Below are positions 57,601 to 63,768 of a stretch of 64,000 bases of DNA, piece after piece. Numbering within the stretch: position 1 is the first letter of the stretch; the number at the start of each line of letters is the position of its first letter. The notes beneath the pieces were generated by a model that ran no database searches, had not been told where the DNA came from, and saw nothing but the letters and a program-made list of their open reading frames with translations. The translations under genes were made by a program, and so were the position numbers. The DNA comes from Mytilisepta virgata (taxonomy: Eukaryota; Mollusca; Bivalvia; Mytilida; Mytilidae), in NCBI GenBank assembly GCA_028015205.1, contig CM051516.1, positions 32,874,230 to 32,938,229 of the forward strand. Direction: 5' to 3'.

Positions 57601-59419
57601 CACTTTTGATTTTACTATTTGGGTACTCTAATTCAATCTACTTTACCAGTGCAGTCACCCATAAAGCTACTCAGTTCTTAATTCTAATTGGCTGTACATA
57701 CTTTATACACTTTTCTTTTGTTCTGAGGCAATTGGTAGAGGGAGAATTGATAAAGAAAACATAGGTAATCTATCGATTACAAAGCTCACCTTGTAACGCA
57801 TTATTATCACTAAGCCGTAATTGACTTGAACTTTTCAAAATTTTAAGTGCTCATCCATGCAGAAAAAGAAGGTCACAGCCAGCATCTGAACCATGCATCT
57901 TACAAAGCATCTCTGGATGCTTTGGTTGATGTGTAACAGAATATAATTTCCCCCGTAATATTTGTTCCAAAGAACTTTTAGCATATAACAAAAGTTCCAT
58001 TGGGAACTTTCCTTATATAATATTTTATCCAATGCTATAAGAAAAGTTCCTTCGCAAAGGATAAAATATTACATTGTAACGGGCTTCCCTTGATTAATAT
58101 AGAAGTTATAGAACCGTAACAGGTTTATAACCACCCTCCATTAGCTGCGCTAGTGGAGTACTCCTTTAGCTCAGTTGGTAGAGCGGTGGACTACTGAACC
58201 AAAGGTTCCGGGTTCGATCCCCGGTTGGTGCGGTAGGTAATTTTGGGAGACAAATCATGCTCTACTGTTACATTGGCGCCCAACTAAAAAACCCACGATT
58301 GTCAAAAAGGGCTAGTTGGCAAAAGGGTTGAAGTTGGATATCGTCATAGTAGGACGATGACTCTTGAGGTGGGGGAAGTGTAACGGGCTTCCCTTTATTA
58401 ATATAGACGTTATAGAACCGTAACAGGTTTATAACCACCCTCCATTAGCTGCGCTAGTGGAGTACTCCTTTAGCTCAGTTGGTAGAGCGGTGGACTACTG
58501 AACCAAAGGTTCCGGGTTCGATCCCCGGTTGGTGCGGTAGGTAATTTTGGGGGACAAATCATGCTCTACTGTTACAACATAAAGAAAGTTCCAAATGGAA
58601 CTTTTGTTATATGCTAAAAGTTCTTTGGAACAAATATCATGGACAATGTTTTGACATTTCCACCAGTATGAAACTTCGAATTGGAACTTTTGTTATGTAA
58701 CAAAAGTTCCCTATAACAAATATACTGATTTCTATCATTAAGTAACAACAAATGAGGCAAAATCATTTTTAAACATATACATTGAATATAAAAAAACTTG
58801 TTTAGAACAAAATCTCGAGAATGGGTTGATTATAAAACATTGTTTAGAACAAAATCTCGAGAATGGATTGATTATAAAACATTGTTTAGAACAAAATTTC
58901 TAGAATGGATTGATTGTTTATTTACGACTTTTTTATGACAGGAAAATATTCATAAATACTTTTAAGGCGCTCTTTTCCAACACATTGTCTTCTTGGTGGT
59001 TCATTACTTGCACTTGTAGGAATGTTTGTTATATTATAAAAGTTCCAGGAATATTGGTCATATTATAAATGTTCCAGGAATATTGGTTATATTATAAATG
59101 TTCCAGGAATATTTATTATATGATCAAAGTTCTAGGAATTTATATTACAATATCCAAAATTATTTCTAGCTACAAATTTATGCAAGTAAATGTCCAATAA
59201 TAAAATACAGGCATTTTCATCTGAAATTTGTGGCTAACTTCTTGCTAGACTTAAGTATAAGCTAAACTTTGTTCTTGGTACAGACAAACATACCATTTAG
59301 TTAAGTAAGTGGGGCATGGAGTAATAAAATATTAGAAATATATATTCTTACCTTGTTTAGAATAAGAGCCATCGTTTAAATATGTAAAAATTTTGTTGTA
59401 TTTCTCAGACTCCATTGTA
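27540..59419 (-). CDS. Receptor-type protein tyrosine phosphatase, single catalytic domain (5' end not found)
   Basis: Fifteen exons with consensus splice sites join into a stop-free frame of about 508 residues, ending at TGA 27540-27542. Order: short extracellular stretch, one FN3 domain (56738-52555), transmembrane helix (48942-49044), juxtamembrane wedge-like region, then one complete PTP domain. PTP motifs: [18 protein letters not shown] loop (EWPDF), P-loop [10 protein letters not shown] split across two exons, and the Q-loop region MVQTMTQY. It would remove phosphate from tyrosines on membrane-proximal substrates. Catalytic Cys, Arg, WPD Asp and Q-loop Gln are all present, so it is predicted active. 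There is no second (D2) domain; the C-terminal tail is only about 25 residues. The exons upstream of 59419, including the signal peptide, were not found. Vertebrate subtype cannot be assigned safely. Confidence 0.88.
27614..29247 (-). other. RPTP last intron with tandem-repeat element
   Basis: Positions 27646 to about 28060 start with AGAGGCTCCCAGGAGCTTGT and hold about two and a half units of a ~165-bp repeat (GTGGCCATCTTGGATG). It is the same family as 47600-48560. Otherwise non-coding. Confidence 0.55.
29248..29353 (-). CDS. RPTP exon: end of PTP domain
   Basis: Reads [19 protein letters not shown], the final helix of the PTP fold with the second Q-loop glutamine, then [13 protein letters not shown]. 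Acceptor AATTTCAG, donor GTAAGT. Confidence 0.9.
30020..30290 (+). mobile_element. tRNA-derived SINE, 5' damaged
   Basis: The B-box-like GAGTTCGAGTCTCAC and the body CCTACCGAAGGTCGGTGG... match the fuller copy at 46861-47130. The head with the A box is mostly missing. The tail is CAACTAAACAAAATAAAC. It lies in the intron between the last two PTP-domain exons. Confidence 0.7.
30512..30656 (-). CDS. RPTP exon: P-loop and Q-loop
   Basis: Completes the signature as [16 protein letters not shown], so the joined P-loop is [10 protein letters not shown] with catalytic Arg. Further on: [20 protein letters not shown]. 145 bp; donor GTATGT. Confidence 0.94.
30657..31991 (-). other. RPTP intron inside the catalytic signature
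   Basis: The intron interrupts [12 protein letters not shown]-rich; no gene or structured repeat seen. Confidence 0.6.
31992..32143 (-). CDS. RPTP exon: WPD loop and catalytic His-Cys
   Basis: Contains [11 protein letters not shown], the mobile WPD loop with the general-acid Asp, and ends PTITHC, the His-Cys of the active site. The codon for the following Ser is split over the intron. Acceptor TTTTCAG, donor GTCAGT. Confidence 0.93.
32640..32910 (+). mobile_element. LINE 3' end fragment in RPTP intron
   Basis: The plus frame gives [10 protein letters not shown], then [19 protein letters not shown] and MQYAALY followed by TAA. This Cys-rich C-terminus (C-x-x-C...H-F-L-F-x-C) is typical of LINE ORF2 proteins. 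An in-frame stop and a G run just upstream break the frame. Inverted relative to the host gene. Confidence 0.72.
33289..33414 (-). CDS. RPTP exon: PTP domain, KCAHYWP segment
   Basis: Starts DKCAHYWPE (KCxxYWP motif) and ends [11 protein letters not shown]. Phase 0-0, 126 bp, acceptor TTTTATAG, donor GTATGT. Confidence 0.9.
33415..35141 (-). other. RPTP intron
   Basis: Mostly unremarkable. 34130-34330 (ACTTATTTATTTATAGTGGA...) looks like a dispersed repeat end, but I cannot classify it. Confidence 0.4.
35142..35276 (-). CDS. RPTP exon: PTP domain, core beta sheet
   Basis: Encodes [20 protein letters not shown], then [15 protein letters not shown]. The [14 protein letters not shown] and IVMLT motifs are hallmark PTP core motifs. 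Phase 0-0, 135 bp. Confidence 0.92.
35531..36540 (+). mobile_element. Pearl/Helentron-like element: ~146-bp repeats plus (GGAC)n
   Basis: Begins TGTCTCGCCTGTCC. Three head-to-tail units of 146 bp carry CCAATTATCATCTGAAGCAG (about 36034, 36180, 36326). They are followed by a GGAC/GACA microsatellite (36430-36495) and a short right end, GGCGAGGGGATAA. Core repeats + tetranucleotide microsatellite + short right flank is the described layout of bivalve pearl elements. 35766 may mark a nested second start (ATCCCCTGTCCACGC). Confidence 0.6.
37216..38297 (+). mobile_element. Six-unit ~150-bp tandem array with (GTCGCC)n and terminal hairpin
   Basis: The marker AATTGAGGTCAAGG recurs at about 37330, 37473, 37621, 37767 and 37924, and degenerately at 38080. 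It is followed by a GC-rich hexanucleotide run (38205-38245). The end is a strong hairpin from TGTCTCGCTT to GTCGCAGGCGAGACA. The run is the only GC-rich patch nearby. No ORF. Confidence 0.7.
38874..39045. mobile_element. Short MITE, mariner/pogo-like, TA target
   Basis: CAGCTGACTGTCGTTATCTC at the left is mirrored (three mismatches) by GAGATAACAAGAGTCAACTG at the right, each flanked by TA. Interior has several TTTGAGATAACAGGAG-like subrepeats. 172 bp, non-coding. Confidence 0.62.
39187..39263 (-). CDS. RPTP exon: PTP domain, YINANY motif
   Basis: Reads [20 protein letters not shown] and then ANYIP, conserved motif 2 of PTP domains. Acceptor TTACTTAG, donor GTAAGT, 77 bp. Confidence 0.9.
40042..40132 (-). 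CDS. RPTP exon: start of PTP domain (KNRY motif)
   Basis: Encodes [10 protein letters not shown] through [12 protein letters not shown]. KNRYxN is the phosphotyrosine-recognition loop that sets the depth of the active site. Donor GTAAGT; the next exon completes the Tyr of ILPYDHSRV. Confidence 0.9.
40328..40402. repeat. Short palindromic element
   Basis: ATTGTCC...CCAACTATTGCC is mirrored by GGCAATAGTTGG...GGACAAT. It resembles the foldback element at 19344-19470 in layout but not in sequence. Confidence 0.6.
40681..40762 (-). CDS. RPTP exon: juxtamembrane region
   Basis: Encodes [20 protein letters not shown] followed by LFMAEYE, the usual lead-in (helix-turn-helix wedge, F-x-x-EY) just before a PTP domain. 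Acceptor TTATTGCAG, donor GTAACT. The intron upstream of it is over 8 kb, so an additional small exon there cannot be excluded, though the phases already fit. Confidence 0.85.
43800..44090 (-). mobile_element. tRNA-derived SINE
   Basis: Reading left from 44090: TGGTCTCCTGGTAGCGAG (A box region) and CGGGTTCGATCCCCGG (B box in a perfect T-arm). A body follows with GACTGGTTGACTCTGAGTCA and GGCCTAGTACAAAGCAGG. The body is unlike that of the SINEs at 30020 and 46861, so it is a separate family. Confidence 0.75.
44950..45661 (+). pseudogene. DIRS-like retrotransposon relic: RNase H then tyrosine recombinase
   Basis: The first part reads [12 protein letters not shown], then [12 protein letters not shown] and [12 protein letters not shown], an RNase H fold in which the usual second-site Asp (CDN) has become Gly. 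After a frameshift: [29 protein letters not shown]. After a further shift: [20 protein letters not shown], then [19 protein letters not shown], matching the N-terminal part of a tyrosine recombinase. RNase H followed directly by tyrosine recombinase is the DIRS order. Several stops and frameshifts; RT upstream and the recombinase catalytic domain downstream are missing. It ends where the next element starts. Confidence 0.75.
45676..46803 (+). mobile_element. Helentron/pearl-like tandem-repeat element with (GGAC)n
   Basis: Starts ACTAGAGGCTCAGAGGGC and has about seven irregular units (marker TGCCCATGGCGGCCATGTTT at about 45728, 45854, 45992, 46108, 46252, 46400, 46587). Then come GGACGGACGACAGACG and the end GGCCTCTAGCCAGGTGAGCT. 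The terminal AGGTGAGC is the inverse complement of GCTCACCT found near the 5' end of the sister element at 27646. A 220-codon open frame here is an artefact of the repeats. Confidence 0.62.
46861..47130 (+). mobile_element. tRNA-derived SINE, intact head
   Basis: Head: GGCCTCGGTGGCCGAGTGG (A box TGGCCGAGTGG) and GCGAGTTCGAATCTC (B box). Body: CTACCGAAGGTCGGTGGTTC and GGGTACTCCAGCTTCCTCC, a segment conserved in the 30020 copy. Tail: AACTAAACAAACAAAC. Probably from a class II (Ser/Leu-like) tRNA. Confidence 0.8.
47600..48580 (+). repeat. Tandem array, ~165-bp unit, five copies
   Basis: CCATCTTGGT recurs at 47801, 47966, 48130, 48296 and 48451 (spacing 165, 164, 166, 155). Units share AAGGACCATTGCTGCCAA and CCTATGTTAAACTAAGTTCG. 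The same family is at 27646-28060 and, decayed, at 7590-7790. Confidence 0.8.
48942..49044 (-). CDS. RPTP exon: transmembrane helix
   Basis: Reads EPLSPGE, then the hydrophobic run [20 protein letters not shown], then IAY and the stop-transfer cluster RRR. Acceptor TTTGTTGTAG, donor GTAAGT. Orientation is type I, phosphatase domain inside the cell. Confidence 0.88.
49255..49740 (+). mobile_element. Pearl-like element: poly(C), repeats, GACA/GACG microsatellite
   Basis: Follows a run of about 21 C (49261-49281). Three units share TCATCAAAATCCATTGAA (about 49320, 49457, 49610). The array runs into GACAGACAGACGGACGGACA (49660-49720). Confidence 0.55.
51914..52310. mobile_element. TTAA-flanked MITE, copy 2
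   Basis: Same unit as 26189-26578, same orientation, with TTAA at both ends; the left terminus has decayed (GGATTTTCGTGGCT) and the right terminus is intact (AGCGAACATCC). Confidence 0.68.
52555..52624 (-). CDS. RPTP exon: FN3 domain, last strands
   Basis: Encodes [11 protein letters not shown] and KISVNTKEC, the typical A-N-x-x-G turn and G strand of FN3. Donor GTAAGT. Two acceptors are possible (CTTAG before ATTTCAG, or TTTCAG itself); the first is needed to keep the frame. Confidence 0.75.
53222..53317 (-). CDS. RPTP exon: FN3 domain, middle
   Basis: A 96-bp phase 0-0 exon, acceptor AATTTTCAG, donor GTTAGT. Ends with MDTVVEVM, leading into the F-strand. Continues the fold directly into [11 protein letters not shown] in the next exon. 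Confidence 0.78.
53760..54392 (+). repeat. ~160-bp tandem array closed by an inverted copy
   Basis: AGTTATAAAGGG recurs at about 53861, 54021 and 54183. 53894-53943 (GACTCACTACCCAAATTTGA...) is repeated inverted at 54341-54390, so the array ends in a 50-bp arm complementary to its own start. Confidence 0.72.
55340..55870 (+). repeat. G/C-skewed tandem array, ~135-bp unit
   Basis: GTGGGGATCTCAA.GGTTTTCAAGATATTAA recurs at about 55501, 55636 and 55770, with a degenerate first copy. Each unit carries TCATTTGAGGGGGG and a C-rich mirror (GACCCCCC), giving alternating G and C runs in an AT-rich region. Confidence 0.78.
55902..56393. mobile_element. MITE with CAG(A/T)CAAACCTGC termini, TA target
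   Basis: The left terminus CAGACAAACCTGC and right terminus GCAGGTTTGACTG are inverse complements with one mismatch, flanked by TA. The interior has repeated GGTCACCTG-like motifs near both ends. Non-coding, 492 bp. Confidence 0.62.
56738..56877 (-). CDS. RPTP exon: FN3 domain, first part
   Basis: Acceptor TTATTCCAG, donor GTATGT, phase 1 to 0. Encodes [12 protein letters not shown], then [10 protein letters not shown] with the FN3 B-strand tryptophan, then [10 protein letters not shown] with the C-strand tyrosine. Confidence 0.8.
57033..57095 (-). CDS. RPTP candidate 63-bp cassette exon
   Basis: Acceptor TTTATTTGCAG and donor GTAGAG bracket 63 bp that read [20 protein letters not shown] in phase 1-1. 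The exon can be included or skipped without changing the frame between 59352 and 56877. The donor is less than ideal. Valine-rich text suggests a beta strand in a linker before the FN3 domain. Confidence 0.45.
58160..58232 (+). other. tRNA-like Pol III promoter segment in LTR 1
   Basis: A box TAGCTCAGTTGG (58167-58178) in a good D-arm and B box GGTTCGATCC (58211-58220) in a perfect 5-bp T-arm (CCGGG/CCCGG) are spaced as in a tRNA. The acceptor arms pair poorly (three of seven) and the anticodon stem has mismatches, so it is not a working tRNA gene. It could still recruit Pol III. It lies directly after the palindrome GGAGTACTCC. Confidence 0.72.
58273..58378 (+). other. TRIM internal domain: PBS and PPT
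   Basis: The 106-bp internal part has the PBS at 58274-58284 and PPT at 58366-58378. The stretch between them has no ORF; it contains the short hairpin GTCATAGTAGGACGATGAC. Confidence 0.8.
58464..58536 (+). other. tRNA-like Pol III promoter segment in LTR 2
   Basis: Identical to the segment in LTR 1, 304 bp downstream. None of the three differences between the LTRs falls inside this segment. Confidence 0.72.
58795..58917 (+). repeat. Three tandem ~51-bp units
   Basis: TTGTTTAGAACAAAATCTCG followed by AGAATGGATTGATTATAAAA repeats three times; the third has TTTCTAG in place of TCTCGAG. Confidence 0.8.
59030..59140 (+). repeat. ~30-bp tandem repeat (TTCCAGGAATATT)
   Basis: Four units of TATTATAAATGTTCCAGGAA, each with the palindrome TTCCTGGAA-like core. 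Continues the TTCC/GGAA theme of the palindrome at 57958. Confidence 0.7.
59352..59419 (-). CDS. RPTP exon: extracellular segment (most 5' exon seen)
   Basis: Encodes [20 protein letters not shown] and then KQ, with donor GTAAG after one base of the next codon (phase 1). The acceptor at 59420-59421 (TATATGTAG) is weak. The frame stays open further upstream (to FTCICST), so the exon may be longer and part of an Ig-like or other extracellular domain. Phase matches the two possible next exons. Confidence 0.55.
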
Positions 59420-60839
59420 CTACATATACAGGTAAATGTCATACACAGGTGAGGTGAGCAGTAATTGAGATACAATAAGGTGAAAAAAATCACATGACAC
59501 TCTTTCTTTAAAGGAACTAATATTATGAAAGTATACGATGTTTTAGTTCCAGGAAAATATCTTATGAAGGTGGAAATAATATCATGTTATGTTAGTTCCC
59601 AAGAACTTTTATTATCCATAGTTTGGTTCCAGGGGGAACAAGTATTATGCGGAACAAATATATGTTCACAGATGTGGTACTTGCCTGTTAGCAGGAATGC
59701 ACTTTAACCATTCTTCTGTAAGTGGTCATCCATGCAAAAAATATAGGACACAGCCAGCATCCAAAGCATGCATTGTGCTAAGCATCACTAGGTGCACTTA
59801 CCATACCAATATGGTTGATGTGGCACTTGTCAGTAAGCAGGAATGGACTTTAACCATTCTTAGGTCTGTAAGTGGTCATCCATCCAGAAAAAGGAAGTCA
59901 CAGCCCGCATTCTAAGCCTGCTTTGTGCTTTAAGCTTTCTTAGGTACACCTACCATGCTAATATGGTCCATGTGGTACTAATGTTACATAAGCATGAATG
60001 GAATAAAACATTTAAAAAGTTTCATCCATGTGGAAAAATTTATTGACAGGCAGCATCCTAAGCTGTCGATTAACTCACCTTTTTTATCCAGTATGGAATA
60101 ACTTTTTTTCATTAGTAAAATATTGGTAACTTAAAATAGAACAAAGTGCAGCACAATAAAAAAAAAGGTTTTGCTAGGTGGGCCATATTTTTTTGTGTTA
60201 GAGGTTGAAACATCAAAGGTTAGGGTCAAAAGATGAACATTGAAACTTAACAGTATAGTACTGATGTAAAGATTCATTAATCTTGAACCTGTTGTGCTTG
60301 GGATCTGGAGATGCATATAAAACATTGCTTGATAAAACTGCCACAGTTGCTGCTATCGTTTGACCATTATAAAAAAAAAACAAGGAGACAACCAACTGAT
60401 ATGGAAAGGTGAGGCATGGTATAACTCATCATACTAAAGCTGTATACCAAATTTGAAGTCAATCCCTTCAGTAAAAGCTGAGTACGAAAATTTTTCAAAT
60501 CTTAAAACAGTGGGACTATATTGGCTCAGAAAAAAAAAGGAAGAAGATGAAACCACTGACCTGGAAAGATAAATCACTGTACAATTTTTCATGCATAAGC
60601 TGTATACCAAAGTTGAAATCAATCTCTTCAGTAAAAGCCAAGAAATCTGTTAGTAAAGTTTTTAATGGATGGACAGTCAGAAGGACAAGGTAATTCCATC
60701 CTTACAAGCGAGGGTGTAAAAATATGCAAAATAATCTTTTTTAATGTGATTAAGTTAAACACAATATATGTCTTATTTCAAGATTCAAAATAGATTAAAA
60801 CTCATGAAAACAGACAAAATAGTGAAAACATGTTCACTA
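59420..60839. other. Region upstream of the last recognised RPTP exon
   Basis: Repeat units of the 145-bp family and AT-rich DNA. I found no exon with a convincing signal peptide, Ig or FN3 domain; small exons could be missed. Confidence 0.4.
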
Positions 60840-61600
60840 GTGGTCATCTATGCTGAAGCAGAAGGTCACAGCTATAGCAATATGATTGATGTGGCTTGTG
60901 TCAGTAAGCGGGAATGGACTTAAACCATTCTTCTGTAAGTGGTCATCCATCCGGAAAAAGTAGGTCACAGCCAGCATCCAAGCATGCATCGTGCATAGCA
61001 TCTGTAGGTGCACCAACCATGGCAATATGATTGATGAGGCATGTGTCAGTAACCAGGAATGGACTTTAACCATTCTTCTGTAAGTGGTCATCCATTGGGA
61101 AAAAGTAGGTCACAGCCAGCATCCGAAGCATGCATCGTGCTTAGCATCCGTAGGTGCACCAACCATGGCAATATGATTGATGTGGCATGTGTCAGTAACC
61201 AGGAATGGACTTTAACCATTCTTCTGTAAGTGGTCATTCATACGGAAAATATAGGTCAGAGCCAGCATCCGAAGCATGCATTGTGCTTAGCATCACTAGG
61301 TGCACCTACCACACCAATATGATTGATGTAGCACTTGTCAGTAAGTGTGTATGGATCTTAACCATTCTTCTGTAAGTGTTCATTCATGCGGAAAATATAG
61401 GTCAGAGCCAGCATCCGAATCATGCATTGTGCTTAGCATCATTAGGTGCACCTACCATACCAATATGATTGATGTGGCATTTGTCAAGAAGCGTGTATGG
61501 ATCTTAACCATTCTTCTGTAAGTGGGTGCGGACGCCGACACCGACACCGACGCCGGGGGTATCACATAAGCCCCCCTCACTTTCGTGAGGTGAGCTAAAA
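60840..61600 (+). mobile_element. ~145-bp tandem array with GC hexamer run and terminal hairpin
   Basis: TTAACCATTCTTCTGTAAGTG recurs at about 60923, 61066, 61213, 61359 and 61503 (spacing 143-147). It is followed by GGACGCCGACACCGACACCG and CCTCACTTTCGTGAGGTGAG, a 6-bp hairpin with TTTC loop, then CTAAAAA. Detached units of the same family lie at 59700-60000 and 57840-57930. Confidence 0.72.
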
Positions 61601-62129
61601 ATGGCTGTTTCCCTAAAGTTTTGATACTTCAATTCTACTATAACAACAAACTCATGCCAAGAAAATACTCTTTTAAGGTCAATTTTGATAGTCATCCGCC
61701 GGAACAGATGATTTTTGTTTACCAGTGCCTAATGTATCATTGAAAGGCAGAGGCCTTTACACCTCATGTGAGGGTCATCCATCCATCTATCTATTTTCAT
61801 CTGATCAATTAAATTATTGAACTCAAACTCGGTTTTTAGTGGAAAACCCCTGAGAAACCTGGTAAAGGTTCTTCCATAGATTTTTTATACCAAGTTTCAA
61901 TTCATTTAGCCCATTTAGAGAAGATCATAATGTTAAAAGTTAATGGACAGACAGATGATACACAAAGTGAAGACAAAAGTTCAACAGGTGTGCTAAAAAT
62001 TATGCAAATGTTGACTAATGTAAATTATCTATGTATATTCTGCAAATCTGAATGAAAGTTTTGGGAATGTATCATACACCTATTTAATAATACTATTTTA
62101 TGGAAGGGAATATCCGCCATAATTATACA
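61601..62129. other. Non-coding spacer
   Basis: A decayed repeat unit (AGAGGCCTTTACACCTCATG) near 61750 with GGACAGACAGATGATACAC near 61945; nothing else. Confidence 0.4.
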
Positions 62130-62465
62130 ATTCTTAATTTGTGAAATGTAATTTCTTACTTCGTAACATGCAATTTCTTAATTTGTAAAATGTAATTTCT
62201 TAATTTGTAACATGTATTTCTACATTTCTTGATTTGTGAAATGTAAATTATTAATGTGTAAATACAATTTCTTAATTTGTTAAAGTATTTTTTTAATTTG
62301 TTACATGAATTGCTACATTTCTTAATTTGTAAAATGTAGTTACTTTGTTGGAGTCACGTTTTGGGAGATCGCGTCAGTGTAATTATAACAGCCAATAAGA
62401 ATTATCGTTTCTAAAGAAAAACTACAAGTTACAAATCAACATGTTACAAATCAAGAAGTTTTACA
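62130..62465. repeat. ~20-bp ATTTCTTAATTTGTAAAATG repeats with inverted outgroup
   Basis: About nine imperfect direct copies of TTTCTTAATTTGTAAAATGTA at 62130-62345. The inverse complement (ACATGTTACAAATCAAGAAG) appears at 62415-62465, leaving a ~70-bp GC-richer centre. Confidence 0.7.
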
Positions 62466-63200
62466 AGTCTAGAATGAAATAGTTTCACAATATTCCACAC
62501 GAGGTCGCTGTGGAGGCATGTCAACTCGTACCTTCGCAAATTCGTTTCCAATATTTAGCAACTCGTATTTCTGCCAACTCGCACCCAATATTTACGATTG
62601 ATATACATTAATCTGGTGCAATTGGTTCATAAATGTATAAAGTTAACCATGCGTTTCAAGTGTCTGAAAGAAGGGTGGTCGAGGGGGTCGAATCCCGAAA
62701 TCCCGACTCGTTTATTTTTGCCTTATCCCGATTTCCCGGGTCTTATCTCACAATATCCCGAAATCCCGATAAAATAACGTATGGTTTTTTGGCTATATAC
62801 ATTTATTAATGATTGTAACATAACTGTTCAAAGCAATCGGTCAGTCTATTGTAATTCCCGTTTATCTTATTAATATGATCTTAGTTTAAATCAGATTATA
62901 AATACATGGAGATTGCGACATTCAAACTTAAAAGCACACAAATAAGTAAACTTGTTTGAGTTCAATAAAAGAATGTGAGACATTTTCGTCATAAGCCTTT
63001 TTCAACTGATTTTTATAGTTCCTTCTTATGTTGTACTGTTATACCACTGTCCCAGGTTAGGGGGAGGGTTGGGATCCCGCTAACATTTTTAACCCCGCCA
63101 CATTATTTATGTATATGTGCCTGTCCCAAGTCAGGAGCCTGTAATTCAGTGGTTGTCGTTTGTTTATGTGTTACATATTTGTTTTTCGTTCATTTTTTTT

Positions 63201-63768
63201 ATATAAATAAGGCCGTTAGTTTTCTCGTTTGAATTGTTTTACAATGTCATATCGCGGCCTTTTATAGCTGACTATGCGGTATGGGCTTCGCTCATTGTTG
63301 AAGGCTGTACGGTGACATATACATGTAGTTGTTAATGTCTGTGTCATTTTCAGAGCTAAATAGGGTCCATATTGAATTTAAAAAAAAAGATGTCGGACAA
63401 AATTAAATGGCCTGATACAAATAAAGAATTACCAGAAAAAACAGCATTTAATTCACTGTATACGCACAACTACTTGACACTGTATCCTGGCTTCGGACTA
63501 GCACATAAAAAAGTTGCAGAGTAAAGAAGAGTGATACTGTATACAATGAACTATCATATATATATATAAAAGAAGATGTGGTATGATTGCCAATGAGACA
63601 ACTGTCCACAAGAGACCAAAATGACACAGACATTAACAACTACATGTATAGGTCACCGTACAGCCTTCAACAATGAGCAAAGCCCATATCGCATAGTCAG
63701 CTATAAAAGGCCGCGATATGACATTGTGAAACAATTCAAACGAGAAAACTAACGGCCTTATTTGTATA
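63201..63768. repeat. Large inverted repeat, ~150-bp arms
   Basis: The arm 63201-63350 (AAATAAGGCCGTTAGTTTTC...) is found inverted at 63618-63768 (...GAAAACTAACGGCCTTATTT) with few mismatches, around a 267-bp centre. Read-through RNA would form a long hairpin. Likely two oppositely inserted copies of one dispersed repeat, or a foldback element. Confidence 0.8.

Larger units (their letters stand above)
58075..58576 (+). mobile_element. TRIM: miniature LTR retrotransposon with tRNA-like LTRs
   Basis: Complete 502-bp element. LTRs 58075-58272 and 58379-58576 are both 198 bp, begin TGTAAC, end GTTACA and differ at only three positions. The internal part is just 106 bp. It carries a primer binding site (TGGCGCCCAAC, Lys-type) one base after LTR 1, and a polypurine tract (GAGGTGGGGGAAG) touching LTR 2. 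The 4-bp target duplication ACAT lies at 58071-58074 and 58577-58580. No coding capacity, so it depends on another element's enzymes. Each LTR contains a tRNA-like segment. Confidence 0.92.
57958..58637. repeat. Palindromic repeat hosting the TRIM
   Basis: The left arm 57958-58018 (ATATTTGTTCCAAAGAACTT...) and the inverse complement of 58577-58637 agree at about 58 of 61 positions. A nested hairpin AATATTTTATCC/GGATAAAATATT occupies 58019-58070. Removing the TRIM and one ACAT restores a compact cruciform-forming element. Confidence 0.8.

Noticed and set aside
58160..58536. Two apparent tRNA genes
   Set aside because: The D-arm and T-arm look right, but acceptor and anticodon stems do not pair, and both copies are inside the LTRs of one miniature retrotransposon.
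17644..61600. CRISPR-like direct repeats
   Set aside because: The arrays have units near 150 bp without unique spacers, in an intron-containing genome; they are eukaryotic tandem repeats.
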